Origin: Acinetobacter sp. C32I
GTDB taxonomy: Bacteria; Pseudomonadota; Gammaproteobacteria; Pseudomonadales; Moraxellaceae
Direction of reading: 5' to 3'
NCBI RefSeq assembly: GCF_023702715.1
Contig: NZ_CP098480.1
Location: 248,001-312,000 of the forward strand
DNA length: 64,000 bases
Part shown: positions 8,055 to 16,197 of the stretch, one piece after another
How positions within the stretch are numbered: position 1 is the first letter of the stretch
Layout of the letters: every line of letters begins with the position of its first letter
Made by a program: the position numbers and the translations under genes
The notes under the pieces: model-generated
Databases searched by the model: none
What the model was told of the DNA's origin: nothing
Seen by the model: the letters and a program-made list of their open reading frames with translations, nothing else

Positions 8055-8756
8055 TTAACTATGTCTAGTTTTGGACCTTCTTCGCGATTTGTACATGTAG
8101 CGAATAGAATCGACAACCTCACCGATGAAAACGCAATTTTCATCCAAAGGTATAATGTTTGGTTTGAAATCTGGATTAAGTGCTTGTAAATAACGTGTAT
8201 TGTCAGATTCAATAACTAACTTCTTAAATGTTGCTTCTTCAAATCTTCGCACAACAATAATATCACCTGATTGCATATCGCCATAATATACATCCGGATC
8301 TACCAGAATATAGTCACCTTCAAGGAAAACAGGACTGTTACTAACACCCTGAACTTTCAAATAAAAACAATTTGTGCATTCATCTGGAAGTGGCAACCAT
8401 TCCTCAATCTGAGATAAATCTATAGCTTCTACATTCGTGAATTCACCAGCCTGAACCCAAGATAAGACGGGTGCTAATTTTGCATATCCAGATGTGAGAT
8501 TAGAAGTGGATTTATTTTCAATAACTGTTCGACTGGTATCTTCTTTGCTTAAATCTTTCTCAAATAAATCACCAACTTCCACGCCTGCCCACTTCGCAAA
8601 AGGGGCTAAAGTTGTATACCTAGGATTTTTTGTTAAGCCATTTTGAATACGGAATAACGTTGATTGTTCAATCTCAGGGTGAATTTTCTCAAGTTTGGTT
8701 GGATTGGTATCAAACTTTTTTAATAAGTATTCGATATTCGACTGTAAAAAACTCAT
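8055..8756 (-). CDS. LexA-like phage repressor (HTH plus S24 peptidase)
   Basis: The protein has 233 residues. The N-terminal 65 residues form a helix-turn-helix domain (ST LFRIQNGLTKNP region). The C-terminal domain is a self-cleaving S24 serine peptidase. The likely cleavage site is Ala103-Gly104 in WVQAGEF. The catalytic Ser is near 139 in VQGVSNSP, where the usual GDSM is changed to GVSN. The catalytic Lys is in ATFKKL near 178. RecA* would trigger autocleavage on DNA damage and so induction. It is transcribed leftward from a promoter in the 8757-8830 region, opposite cro, and has its own terminator. Confidence 0.92.
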   Translation of the reverse strand: MSFLQSNIEYLLKKFDTNPTKLEKIHPEIEQSTLFRIQNGLTKNPRYTTLAPFAKWAGVEVGDLFEKDLSKEDTSRTVIENKSTSNLTSGYAKLAPVLSWVQAGEFTNVEAIDLSQIEEWLPLPDECTNCFYLKVQGVSNSPVFLEGDYILVDPDVYYGDMQSGDIIVVRRFEEATFKKLVIESDNTRYLQALNPDFKPNIIPLDENCVFIGEVVDSIRYMYKSRRRSKTRHS

Positions 8757-8786
8757 AAAAAATACCCCTCGGAATGCATTCCCATT

Positions 8787-8804
8787 TTATGCAAATAATC
8801 ATAA
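8787..8804. promoter_or_regulatory. Operator-like site near repressor promoter
   Basis: TTATGCAAATAATCATAA keeps the left half-site and a degenerate right half of the 8838 palindrome. It lies 30 bp upstream of the repressor ATG and could mediate autoregulation. Confidence 0.5.
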
Positions 8805-8830
8805 TTTGTTTAAAATAATTCACTTTTGCA

Positions 8831-8858
8831 TTGACTATTATGCAAGTTTGCATAAAAT
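8831..8858 (+). promoter_or_regulatory. Rightward early promoter (PR-like) with operator
   Basis: TTGACT (8831-8836) and TAAAAT (8853-8858) are 16 bp apart. The spacer and -10 are covered by the palindrome TTATGCAA-GT-TTGCATAA (8838-8855), so repressor binding would block RNA polymerase. The promoter drives the Cro-like gene and the early operon. Confidence 0.7.
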
Positions 8859-8887
8859 GAAAGTGTGCATACCACAGGAGCTATTAA

Positions 8888-9100
8888 ATGATGCCACTGA
8901 CACTTCAAGAAAAGATTAATTATTTGCTAGCAAGAAATTACACCCAGCAATTCATTAGTGAAAAAAGTGGAATTGAGCAAAGTTCAGTATCAAGAATCAG
9001 CAAAGGGCTTCAACAAAGTGTGAAGTATGAAAAAGGGTGTGCCCTTGATGCTCTCGTTCAGCAGGAAAAAGAATTAGAGGTGAGTCAATGCAGAACTTAA
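8888..9100 (+). CDS. Cro-like helix-turn-helix protein
   Basis: The protein has 70 residues, with start ATG 8888 preceded by AGGAG. The segment YTQQFISEKSGIEQSSVSRIS (residues 18-38) is a classic helix-turn-helix. It lies divergent from the repressor directly after the operator-covered promoter, the cro position. It would repress the lysogenic promoter and favour lytic growth. A second in-frame ATG at 8891 is possible. A YdaS-type regulator would be an alternative description. Confidence 0.8.
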   Translation: MMPLTLQEKINYLLARNYTQQFISEKSGIEQSSVSRISKGLQQSVKYEKGCALDALVQQEKELEVSQCRT

Positions 9101-9396
9101 GTAATGCAATCAAACCAGGTGAAAAGCTACTTGAGCCAATGACAACGCGTGTACCGGTTGAAGTTAAGCAGTTAGTAGATGATTTAGCAGATGGCAATCG
9201 AGCGAAATGGTTGAGAGAGGCCATAGATTTAAAGCTACAAATTGATTTAGGCCAATCATCAGTTGAAATGTTCAAAAAGGCAAAGAATACAAAGTATTCA
9301 AGCGAATACATGAATTTTCTAAAAAGTATTTTTTCTGTATTCCAGATAAGCAAAAAGCCCGAAATTGCAGTTCGAGCTTTGAGCAGTGTTCATTAA
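9088..9396 (+). CDS. Hypothetical early protein, possible ribbon-helix-helix
   Basis: This 102-residue protein's gene overlaps the end of the cro-like gene by 13 bp. The segment TTRVPVEVKQLVDDLADGN, then RAKWLREAIDLKLQ (about residues 18-52), looks like a strand-helix-helix DNA-binding motif of the CopG/Arc type, a tentative reading. It is positioned second in the rightward early operon, where regulators such as CII occur. Confidence 0.6.
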   Translation: MQNLSNAIKPGEKLLEPMTTRVPVEVKQLVDDLADGNRAKWLREAIDLKLQIDLGQSSVEMFKKAKNTKYSSEYMNFLKSIFSVFQISKKPEIAVRALSSVH

Positions 9397-9414
9397 TCTT
9401 AGGAACCAAAGAAC

Positions 9415-9675
9415 ATGACCAATATATCAAATCAAAACACGGTGGACAAGGGTAGTGAATTTCGCCCTGGTAACGCAGTAGTGATTAAAAAGGCAATTGA
9501 ATTTGTGGATCGCTCATTCGACTCGGAAGAAATTTTTATGGTTTTAAAAGTTCAGCCCAGTGGAATCACGATTTTAACTGATGGGCAAATTTTAACGGTA
9601 TCAAGTACTGAAATTCGTCTAGCTACAAGAGCAGAGCGTGAAGCAAAAAAGCGCTTGGTTCAGGAGGCTATATGA
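9415..9675 (+). CDS. Hypothetical early protein
   Basis: The protein has 86 residues. The central part (FRPGNAVVIKKAIEF, MVLKVQPSGITILTDGQIL) looks like a small SH3-like beta-barrel, with a charged helical tail RAEREAKKRL. There is no recognised family. The stop overlaps the next start as ATGA-type coupling, so it belongs to the early operon. Confidence 0.65.
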   Translation: MTNISNQNTVDKGSEFRPGNAVVIKKAIEFVDRSFDSEEIFMVLKVQPSGITILTDGQILTVSSTEIRLATRAEREAKKRLVQEAI

Positions 9676-9968
9676 CTAGCTTCACACAACAAATGAAGGA
9701 TTCACGCCAACAAAGTGAAATCCAATCATTTCATGAGCCAGCTTTGCATTTGCTTGGTCATATTTTTGAACAAAAGAAACTTAGTTTACGCAGCAAAGGC
9801 TATGACGAAAACAACGCTGCTGTCTCTAAAGAAGAACTTATGCAAGCCATGGCGCATCACTTCAGGATAACTCAGTGGTTAGCTCAGCAGGTTATAGCAA
9901 GTCTTGTTAAGGCTGATTGTGTTCAAGCATTTGGTGGCTACATTAAGCCAAAGGATAGTGAAACATGA
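9672..9968 (+). CDS. Hypothetical early protein, winged-helix-like
   Basis: The protein has 98 residues. Its second half (SKEELMQAMAHHF, ITQWLAQQVIASLVKADCV, then a GGY turn) has the spacing of a winged-helix domain. There is no named family. It overlaps both neighbours by 4 bp within the early operon. Confidence 0.6.
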   Translation: MTSFTQQMKDSRQQSEIQSFHEPALHLLGHIFEQKKLSLRSKGYDENNAAVSKEELMQAMAHHFRITQWLAQQVIASLVKADCVQAFGGYIKPKDSET

Positions 9969-10315
9969 AAAAACTGAAAGCTAAAAAACAGGATATCACT
10001 GTTTCAGCTACTCCTATCGAAACAGCGATACCGCTTGAACAGCCAGTGAAAATCTATACGGCGAAAGAGCTTGCTGCTATGCCTTTAACTGTTATGAATG
10101 CAGCAATTGAGGCTCAAGAAAAATTTTACATGCTTGAAGAAACAACCCATATGGGGGGGCAAGCCATAAGTGTTCGCCGTCTTATGGAAGATGGGCATTT
10201 ATTGATTCAAGTAAAAGAAAAGTCACGTACACGATACAAGATCAACAACGAGTTTATTCCACCAAGAATTATTCGTCAGCTTGCATACCGTGGTTTGGTA
10301 AAGCTAGAGGGTTAA
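9965..10315 (+). CDS. Hypothetical early protein
   Basis: This 116-residue protein has a Lys-rich N-terminus and a C-terminal half with alternating helices and strands ending RIIRQLAYRGLVKLEG. I do not recognise it. The coding sequence is tightly coupled to the genes on both sides and contains two CGCCGT hexamers, so it is phage backbone and not cargo. Confidence 0.6.
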   Translation: MKKLKAKKQDITVSATPIETAIPLEQPVKIYTAKELAAMPLTVMNAAIEAQEKFYMLEETTHMGGQAISVRRLMEDGHLLIQVKEKSRTRYKINNEFIPPRIIRQLAYRGLVKLEG

Positions 10316-10318
10316 TTC

Positions 10319-11278
10319 ATGGCTAGAGCAAGAAACATTAAACCATCATTCTTTATGAATGAGGACATAGTCGAGCTTTCTGTTGAAGCGAGATTATTGT
10401 TCATTGGGTTATGGACATTAGCAGATCGAGAGGGGCGTTTAGAAAATCGCCCTAAAAAGATCAAAATGTCTTTATTTCCAGCGGATGAAATAAACGTTTC
10501 GGAACAGTTATCTAACATTTCAAAATATGGATTTATCGAGTTATACAACATTGATGATACAGATGTAATCCAGATTGCAAACTTTATCAAACATCAAAAC
10601 CCACATGGTTTAGAGAAAGACAGTGAGCTTCCAGACGTTAATGGGCTTTACACTGTTTATGATCGTAACCCAAAAAACAAAACTGTTATTGGCAAACCTA
10701 AGCTTGTTAAGAAATCTGAATTAACTGATTTCTATAATAAAACTGGTGCATTCAACCCAATTATTACAACTAATAACGGTTTTATTGATACGAATACTGA
10801 AATCAAAAACAGTGATGCAAACAACAATGAACAAGGTAATAACTGTTCTGAAACTGTTTTTATCTCAGATCAAAACGCCCTGAATCCTGAATCCTTTAAT
10901 CTGAATCCTGATTCACTGAATCCTGAGTTAGGCGCACAGACTCAAACCGTTGTCGAAAATTCTTGGTCTCCAAATCCTGAAATTCTTTTGAGCGTAATTC
11001 GCCAAAGCATGGGTGTTCAAGCTGAGCAAGTAATCGCTATGCCTGATTACGATTTTCATTTGGGTAATTTCAATGCTCACTGGGAAAACAAGATTGACCT
11101 CACTGAAAACCAAAAGACTCGGAAATTTGCTCAGTGGTTAATTCTTGAGTTCAAAAAACCACAACGAAATACAACACCGAATAACAAACAAAATAATCTC
11201 AACGTCAATGCTGCTCATGGCCAAGTTAAACAATACGCCACATGTGCTGATGACGTAGACACAGGAGATTCACTGTGA
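10319..11278 (+). CDS. Phage replication initiation/primosomal protein (DnaT-like C-terminus)
   Basis: The protein has 319 residues. The N-terminus (residues 1-110: MARARNIKPSFFMNEDIVEL, LFIGLWTLADREGRLENRPKKI) is the domain of phage replication proteins that bind the origin, with the pattern RxIKPxFFxNE. A low-complexity Asn-rich linker with repeated NPES/NPDS units spans about 160-210. The C-terminal 70 residues (ILLSVIRQSMGVQA, FNAHWENK, KFAQWLILEFKK) resemble the DnaT C-terminal domain that recruits the helicase loader. It is coupled to the DnaC-like gene downstream, supporting an O/P-like pair. Confidence 0.8.
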   Translation: MARARNIKPSFFMNEDIVELSVEARLLFIGLWTLADREGRLENRPKKIKMSLFPADEINVSEQLSNISKYGFIELYNIDDTDVIQIANFIKHQNPHGLEKDSELPDVNGLYTVYDRNPKNKTVIGKPKLVKKSELTDFYNKTGAFNPIITTNNGFIDTNTEIKNSDANNNEQGNNCSETVFISDQNALNPESFNLNPDSLNPELGAQTQTVVENSWSPNPEILLSVIRQSMGVQAEQVIAMPDYDFHLGNFNAHWENKIDLTENQKTRKFAQWLILEFKKPQRNTTPNNKQNNLNVNAAHGQVKQYATCADDVDTGDSL

Positions 11279-12033
11279 ACGCTATGACCAATTTTTTAAA
11301 ACCAGAGATTCGTAATTCAAACCGTTTTTGTGAAATCCACAAAGAGCGAATGATTTTAATTGCTGGCCGTGATTTCTGTAAAACCTGTGCGATTAAGGCG
11401 GTGGAAAAGGCTCAATCTGAACACATGGTTTCTGTAAATACCTCAGTTCGTGAGAAACACTTTGCAGGTGCATTGCTTCCAGTCCGACATGCTGAAAGTG
11501 GTTTCAAAAATTACAACGTGACCCATGAAGGGCAGCGTGATGCAAAGGCAGCATGTCATGCATATGCGAAGGATTTTAACAATCCTGAAATCAAGCAAAA
11601 ACGCAATCTGATTATGTATGGCCGCACGGGAACAGGAAAAACACATTTGGCTTGTGCTATCGCTCGAAACGTTCTGGATAAGCGTAGTTATGCCCGTTAT
11701 GTCACAAGCGAAGATATGGCAAATGAAATTGCTTCTGCGTGGAAAAAGACAGACGACAGCGAAGCAAGCGCAGTGTGGCGTTTCACTGATTACGATCTTT
11801 TAATCATTGATGAGTATGGATTGCATGACCAGCACGAAAGCCGATTGCAATTGGTCCACAAAGTTCTTTATTCACGCTATGACGCTAAAAAACCGACAGT
11901 TTTAATTTCAAACTGGACTGAAGCTCAATTAAAAGAAAGTTTGGGTGATCGTTTGTGGTCACGCTTCCAGCATGACGGCCTAACCGTGGTTGAGTGCAAT
12001 TGGATGGATGCGCGTACTGGTGGTGGCCTATGA
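11275..12033 (+). CDS. DnaC-like helicase loader (AAA+)
   Basis: The protein has 252 residues. Its Cys-containing N-terminus (FCEIHKERM, FCKTCA) is possibly zinc-binding. An AAA+ core follows, with Walker A MYGRTGTGKTHLA near residues 112-124 and Walker B YDLLIIDEYG near 170-180, then an arginine-finger region DRLWSRFQHD. It loads the host DnaB helicase at the phage origin together with the preceding protein. It begins within the last codons of the upstream gene (GTG start) and ends in an ATGA overlap with the next gene. Confidence 0.88.
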   Translation: MNAMTNFLKPEIRNSNRFCEIHKERMILIAGRDFCKTCAIKAVEKAQSEHMVSVNTSVREKHFAGALLPVRHAESGFKNYNVTHEGQRDAKAACHAYAKDFNNPEIKQKRNLIMYGRTGTGKTHLACAIARNVLDKRSYARYVTSEDMANEIASAWKKTDDSEASAVWRFTDYDLLIIDEYGLHDQHESRLQLVHKVLYSRYDAKKPTVLISNWTEAQLKESLGDRLWSRFQHDGLTVVECNWMDARTGGGL

Positions 12034-12224
12034 ACATAATCTTAACCAACGCAGACATCCGTTTCTTTTTAGTGTGGTTGGCCAATATGAAACGCCGTCC
12101 ACACTACGAAATTATCGTTGTTCGCCAAGTGATCAACGCATTTCACAACAACACAGAACATCAACTTAAAACAGAAATATTAAGTCTGGCTGATTTGAGC
12201 AGACGTGCGGGAGAAGGGCGATGA
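12030..12224 (+). CDS. Small hypothetical early protein
   Basis: The protein has 64 residues. The ATG at 12030 overlaps the DnaC-like stop (ATGA), which is why this start is chosen over an upstream in-frame one inside that gene. The sequence is helical and basic (MNIILTNADIRFFLVWLAN, MKRRPHYEIIVVRQ). The stop again overlaps the next start. No family is recognised. Confidence 0.65.
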   Translation: MNIILTNADIRFFLVWLANMKRRPHYEIIVVRQVINAFHNNTEHQLKTEILSLADLSRRAGEGR

Positions 12225-12817
12225 AATTAACCAAAGCTCAAAGAGCTGGTATAAAAATGAAGTTTGGCGGCATGTGTTCTTACTGCGGTGAGTTGCTTGG
12301 CGAGAAATGGCAAGCTGATCATTTGATTCCAATCCGTAGAAATGGCGATGGCACTTGCATGAATCCTGAGCATGATGTGATTGAAAACCTTATGCCTGCT
12401 TGCACTATCTGCAACAAAAATAAGCACTCATTCACTTTGGAGTTCTGGCGTAAGCAACTTGAAGATTCAAATCGAAAGTTACGTGATTACGTGGCTAATT
12501 ACCGTCTAGCTTTAATGTTTGGTCAAGTTCAAGAGACAACAAGCCAGATTGTCTTTCATTTTGAAAAGTGGGAGCAACAGCCAAAGGGGAAATACAATTG
12601 GTCATTAATTCCTGAGCATGTTCAGTTCATGGCCACAGATGAGGATGGTATGGCATGTGGTTGGTTAGTAGAGCCAAAAATCATGGGTGATGCTTGGAGA
12701 CACCAATCTCATCTTTCAGCCTTTTTCAATATCAATGCTAGAGACAATTATTTAAACCATTTTCGAGGCGACTGGAAAGAATCATTAGAAAAACGTCCAG
12801 AGGAGCAAAGCCCGTGA
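12221..12817 (+). CDS. HNH endonuclease
   Basis: The protein has 198 residues. The N-terminal 75 residues hold the HNH fold: CSYCGE (zinc), WQADHLIPIRR (the catalytic DH), NLMPACTICNKNKHS (the Asn and second zinc pair). The C-terminal 110 residues are not recognised and may recognise DNA. In phages such enzymes can assist packaging or act as homing or processing nucleases. Position inside the replication operon argues for a role in early metabolism of DNA. Confidence 0.82.
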   Translation: MKLTKAQRAGIKMKFGGMCSYCGELLGEKWQADHLIPIRRNGDGTCMNPEHDVIENLMPACTICNKNKHSFTLEFWRKQLEDSNRKLRDYVANYRLALMFGQVQETTSQIVFHFEKWEQQPKGKYNWSLIPEHVQFMATDEDGMACGWLVEPKIMGDAWRHQSHLSAFFNINARDNYLNHFRGDWKESLEKRPEEQSP

Positions 12818-13263
12818 GTGAATATAAATCAAGAATAAACAATGAGTCTGAATTTAATAGTGTGATGGCACTTGCTAAGTCTATGGGCTATTACAACGAA
12901 TTAGAGTTTAAGTATATCCCTCATGTTAAGACATTGTTTCTACCAAGCGACTGCAGGCATATCCAATGGAGCCATAGAGCTATTGATGATTACCCACAAG
13001 ATAAGCATGGCCGAGAAATTACGATTGAGGAATTAAAGGAAATCTCGGAAAAGTATCAAATAAACCACGAGAAATGCCCACACGGTTATGACATTGCTTG
13101 TCTGCTTTGTGGATTTGGCACTGTAAATGGGAAGCGTATTTATCACTCATGGACTAAAGAGCGCCCAGTTTCCCGAAGACGCAAACGCAAATTAAGCAAG
13201 CAAGGCAAAACAGTGTACTGGTCAAAACGCCTTGAATCTTATGTTTATGTGATGGGTGAATAA
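12814..13263 (+). CDS. Hypothetical early protein, Cys/His-containing
   Basis: The protein has 149 residues and a GTG start that overlaps the HNH gene stop. CRHIQWSH, then KCPHGYDIACLLCGFG (around residues 92-107), suggest a metal site. The C-terminus is strongly basic (RPVSRRRKRKLSKQGK), consistent with nucleic acid binding. The family is unknown. Confidence 0.65.
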   Translation: MSEYKSRINNESEFNSVMALAKSMGYYNELEFKYIPHVKTLFLPSDCRHIQWSHRAIDDYPQDKHGREITIEELKEISEKYQINHEKCPHGYDIACLLCGFGTVNGKRIYHSWTKERPVSRRRKRKLSKQGKTVYWSKRLESYVYVMGE

Positions 13264-13266
13264 CCT

Positions 13267-13680
13267 ATGACATCAATGAGCATCGATCAGTACCGCCGTG
13301 AAATTCTCAAGCAATGCGATAAGCCTAAGGCAGCTAAACGCAACAAGTTTAACGCACAGAAGGTTGAGCTTGACGGTATGACGTTTGATAGTAAGAAGGA
13401 GCACAAGCGGTACATCGAGCTCAAGGCTATGCAGCAACGTGGGGAGATTACTAGGCTAGAACATCACAATAAATTTGAATTGGCGCCTAAGACCAAATTA
13501 GAGGGAGAGAAAAGGGCAAAGCCAGCTGTTAGATACTTTGCTGATTTCACTTACTACAACGGCGAAGGCACATACATCGTTGAAGATGTGAAGTCAGCAG
13601 CAACAAGAAAGCTTCCAAGTTATCGCACCAAAAAACACTTAATGAAAACGGTTCACGGCATTGATATTACAGAGGTATGA
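13267..13680 (+). CDS. DUF1064 phage protein, nuclease-like fold
   Basis: The protein has 137 residues. The pattern KFNAQKVELDGMTFDSKKEHKR, then LEHHNKFELAP, YFADFTYY and IVEDVKS is the DUF1064 signature. The E...D...(E)xK spacing (E of FDSKKE, D of FADF, EDVK) resembles PD-(D/E)XK/VRR nucleases, so an endonuclease or Holliday-junction role is likely but unproven. It is coupled by ATGA to the next gene. Confidence 0.8.
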   Translation: MTSMSIDQYRREILKQCDKPKAAKRNKFNAQKVELDGMTFDSKKEHKRYIELKAMQQRGEITRLEHHNKFELAPKTKLEGEKRAKPAVRYFADFTYYNGEGTYIVEDVKSAATRKLPSYRTKKHLMKTVHGIDITEV

Positions 13681-14240
13681 GCATGAATACAGTAGCAGCT
13701 AAATTTGAACAATTTGAATGGTTGACTCATGGTCTGACGGCGAGTTCACCAAACTTAGAACCTAATGTCCGTGGAACGGGAGAGAAGCCATTGGATTATC
13801 AAGATCGATTGGGTGCTATTGCTTCTATGGATACCCAGCTTGCAAAGTCAGTTACAGCTTTGATTGTGTTTGAAGGTAAAGCGCAAAGTGACTATGAATA
13901 TGTTCGCCAGCACTTAGCAAATATTCTTTTAAAAAACGCCGTTGCTGATAAGAAAAGAGAACCAGAAGGAATTGCAATGTATCACTTGGCGTGGCTCATT
14001 TCTCGAATGGTTATTGATTTTGCATTAAATCCTGAATTAGAGGAAAACTACACGGCGAAAGGTCGGTTAATGTATGCGGGTATTGGTAAAAACCAAATGA
14101 CAGAAAGTTCATATCGTCAAACATGGAAGCCATACGAAAACCTAATAACAATGTCAATTGAATCTGCAATTGATGAGGCATCGAAATCAATTGAAAATTA
14201 TAAGAAAGATACTTACAAAGCAATTAAAAATAATAGTTAG
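13677..14240 (+). CDS. Last early gene, possible late regulator (antiterminator-like)
   Basis: The protein has 187 residues and is mostly helical. It has no clear domain. Segments WLISRMVIDFALNPE and YTAKGRLMYAGIGKNQMTESSYRQTWKPY recall phage Q-type antitermination proteins, in which a helix-turn-helix-like YRxxWK element occurs near the C-terminus. This is a weak resemblance by eye. The position, last in the early operon with a terminator following, also fits a late regulator. Confidence 0.5.
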   Translation: MSMNTVAAKFEQFEWLTHGLTASSPNLEPNVRGTGEKPLDYQDRLGAIASMDTQLAKSVTALIVFEGKAQSDYEYVRQHLANILLKNAVADKKREPEGIAMYHLAWLISRMVIDFALNPELEENYTAKGRLMYAGIGKNQMTESSYRQTWKPYENLITMSIESAIDEASKSIENYKKDTYKAIKNNS

Positions 14241-14312
14241 CATTATTCTGATAACTAGGGTATAGTTTTTCTATACTGGTCGTATTACGGTTTAACCATG
14301 ACCAAGCATTCT

Positions 14313-14342
14313 GAGCTCATCAAATTGATGGGCTTTAATTTT
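14313..14342 (+). terminator. Terminator of early operon
   Basis: GCTCATC pairs with GATGGGC (one G-T) around AAATT and is followed by TTTAATTTT. It closes the early operon. Confidence 0.6.
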
Positions 14343-14359
14343 ATAAGGGATAATAAAAA

Positions 14360-14983
14360 GTGAATGAAATAAGGGCTGTTTTAGATGCAGCATATATACA
14401 AGGGGTATGTGCAATTATTGCAGCATTGATTGGAGCTTATGTAATTGTTAAGTCAATAGTTGAACAAGCTAAAAATACTTTGATTTCACACAAGGTTGAT
14501 AAGCTTACAGAAGCAAAAAGAGATGTTTATCTAGATCTAGTACAAGATTGGCAAAGTTTTTTAATGGACTTAAGTAGTTACCAATCAATTGAGTTAAAAG
14601 AGAATTACTTAGTAAAATTTCAAGAATCTTTATCAAAAGTACTTGGTTCTTTACATAAAGCTAGTTTCATTTCGGATCCTTTAACAAAAGAAAAAATTTT
14701 AGACTTTACAATGGACTTATCAAAAGCAAATTTCAAATTTATAGAATATATTGAACGTTGGTACGCATTAGGTGGAAGTTCCAATGAAAGACCTCAGGTG
14801 GTTTTGGACTTTATGGAATATGTTGAACCTATAGGTTTAAATGCTATGAATTTGCAAATAACACTTAGAGACGAATTGGGATTAAAAGAAGATGATGATG
14901 TAAATCAAAGAATTCTTAAAAAGCAAAAAGATTTTTCAAAAGAAATTAGAAATAGATTGAGATCGAGATTAGGAATTCAATAA
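14360..14983 (+). CDS. Cargo membrane protein of unknown function
   Basis: The protein has 207 residues and is strongly AT-rich. It has one N-terminal membrane helix (about residues 12-32, IQGVCAIIAALIGAYVIV) and a long charged helical cytoplasmic domain. It is flanked on both sides by terminators and contains no CGCCGT hexamer, so it looks like an independently transcribed moron. Membrane anchoring near the cytoplasmic face would suit superinfection exclusion, but that is only inference. Confidence 0.65.
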   Translation: MNEIRAVLDAAYIQGVCAIIAALIGAYVIVKSIVEQAKNTLISHKVDKLTEAKRDVYLDLVQDWQSFLMDLSSYQSIELKENYLVKFQESLSKVLGSLHKASFISDPLTKEKILDFTMDLSKANFKFIEYIERWYALGGSSNERPQVVLDFMEYVEPIGLNAMNLQITLRDELGLKEDDDVNQRILKKQKDFSKEIRNRLRSRLGIQ

Positions 14984-14996
14984 ATGTAATGCCTTT

Positions 14997-15023
14997 AAAG
15001 CCCTATCCAAATGGGGCTTTTTA
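14997..15023 (+). terminator. Intrinsic terminator
   Basis: AAAGCCC pairs with GGGGCTTT around a short loop and is followed by TTATT. It follows the membrane cargo gene. Confidence 0.75.
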
Positions 15024-15162
15024 TTAAGTGGTAAAGATGCTAGAAAAGATTGAGCGGATGCTGAACTTAAAAAAATAGGAACAGGGTGATAATTTTTTAA
15101 TTTTTTATATTGTAAATTATTCTAAAATTATGAAATCTCTACATACACCGTAAAATTAAACA

Positions 15163-15951
15163 ATGAAGATTGGTATTTGTAAACTTTGTGATAAAGAATC
15201 AGAATTGCAGAATTCTCATGTAATAGGAAAGGCTGTTTTCAGGGCAATGATGAAGAGTTCGAACTCACATTATCTTATTGCTACAAGTGTGAATGAAAAT
15301 ATAATAAAAAAATCAAACGATCAGTTTGCAACACCAATGCTTTGCAGGGATTGTGAGAGTCTATTAAACGCGAAATATGAAAATTATTCTTATTGGGTTT
15401 TGAAAAATAAGCAACCAGGAGTAAAAATTCATAAAAAGTCCGATTATTGGCAATTTAAAGATGTCAACCAATATAGATTGGCAATGTATGTTGTATCCAT
15501 TTTTTGGCGTTCAATGGTTTCAGAACATGTAGTTTTTAAGAATTCAGTTTTATCAGAAGAACTAAGTAATTATTTTAAAAATTGTATAAATGGAAAGATA
15601 AAAATTGATGAAAAATTTTTCAATGTGAAAATTTCAAAGCTCTATTGTAATAGAGGTTATTACAAAGAAAGAATCCTAGAGAATTTTATTTTACCCCCTA
15701 CATTAAGAGTTAATCATAAGAGTGGGTTTTCATACTCAATGGTTTTTGGCGGATATTATTTTGAGTTTTTTTGTGGATGCCTAAACTCAAATGAACGACT
15801 TGAAGTCGGATTCATTAAGACAAATAAACGATTCCTAAAAATACCCTTTAAGAATTTTTTAAGTATTCCAGAGGTCTTAAAATCGTTAAAAGTCACACGT
15901 GAAATGTATGATAGGGATAAGGAATTGTATAAAAACTTATTGAATAGTTGA
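15163..15951 (+). CDS. Cargo protein with paired CxxC motifs, HNH-like
   Basis: The protein has 262 residues and is very AT-rich. The N-terminus has CKLCDKESELQNSHVIGK (residues 6-23) and PMLCRDCESLLN (about 64-75). This CxxC, SH-x-I, CxxCE layout is shared with HNH-type proteins seen near bacterial defence genes. The downstream part is Phe/Tyr/Lys-rich with no motif I can name. It lies in the cargo block between early and late genes and has no CGCCGT hexamer. It may be a nuclease or a zinc-stabilised sensor. Confidence 0.65.
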   Translation: MKIGICKLCDKESELQNSHVIGKAVFRAMMKSSNSHYLIATSVNENIIKKSNDQFATPMLCRDCESLLNAKYENYSYWVLKNKQPGVKIHKKSDYWQFKDVNQYRLAMYVVSIFWRSMVSEHVVFKNSVLSEELSNYFKNCINGKIKIDEKFFNVKISKLYCNRGYYKERILENFILPPTLRVNHKSGFSYSMVFGGYYFEFFCGCLNSNERLEVGFIKTNKRFLKIPFKNFLSIPEVLKSLKVTREMYDRDKELYKNLLNS

Positions 15952-15975
15952 GATTGAATTACATAAGAGGTGGGT

Positions 15976-16098
15976 ATGAGTTCTGAGACATTCACAATTA
16001 AAGATCTCTCAGACATAACTAAAACACTATCTTATCTGCATACAAACTATAGCAAGGCGAAATTTGAATATAAGCCTTTGATTGTGTTTATTATTTAA
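15976..16098 (+). CDS. Possible 40-aa small protein
   Basis: ATG at 15976 follows a good ribosome site (AGAGGTGGG) and opens a 40-codon frame ending TAA at 16098. The product is charged with a hydrophobic C-terminus (LIVFII). There is no homology I know. A weak hairpin (16118-16145) follows. It may be real or a remnant. Confidence 0.35.
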   Translation: MSSETFTIKDLSDITKTLSYLHTNYSKAKFEYKPLIVFII

Positions 16099-16197
16099 TA
16101 GGATCGAGATGGATTAAAAACACCTGAAGATTTAAGGTGGTGTTTCTGTTGAATGCCAATTATTATTATCTATCCATAACAAATGATAGACTAATTA

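Noticed and set aside
9355..9382. Terminator in the 3' end of the gene at 9088-9396
   Set aside because: An imperfect hairpin is present but no T-run follows, and the early operon continues.
14011..14223. Antisense ORFs in the early and late genes
   Set aside because: They are fully within real genes on the other strand and have no ribosome site or domain.
16118..16145. Terminator after the small ORF at 15976
   Set aside because: AAACACC/GGTGTTT pairing exists but the loop is long and the T-run is short, so it was not listed separately.
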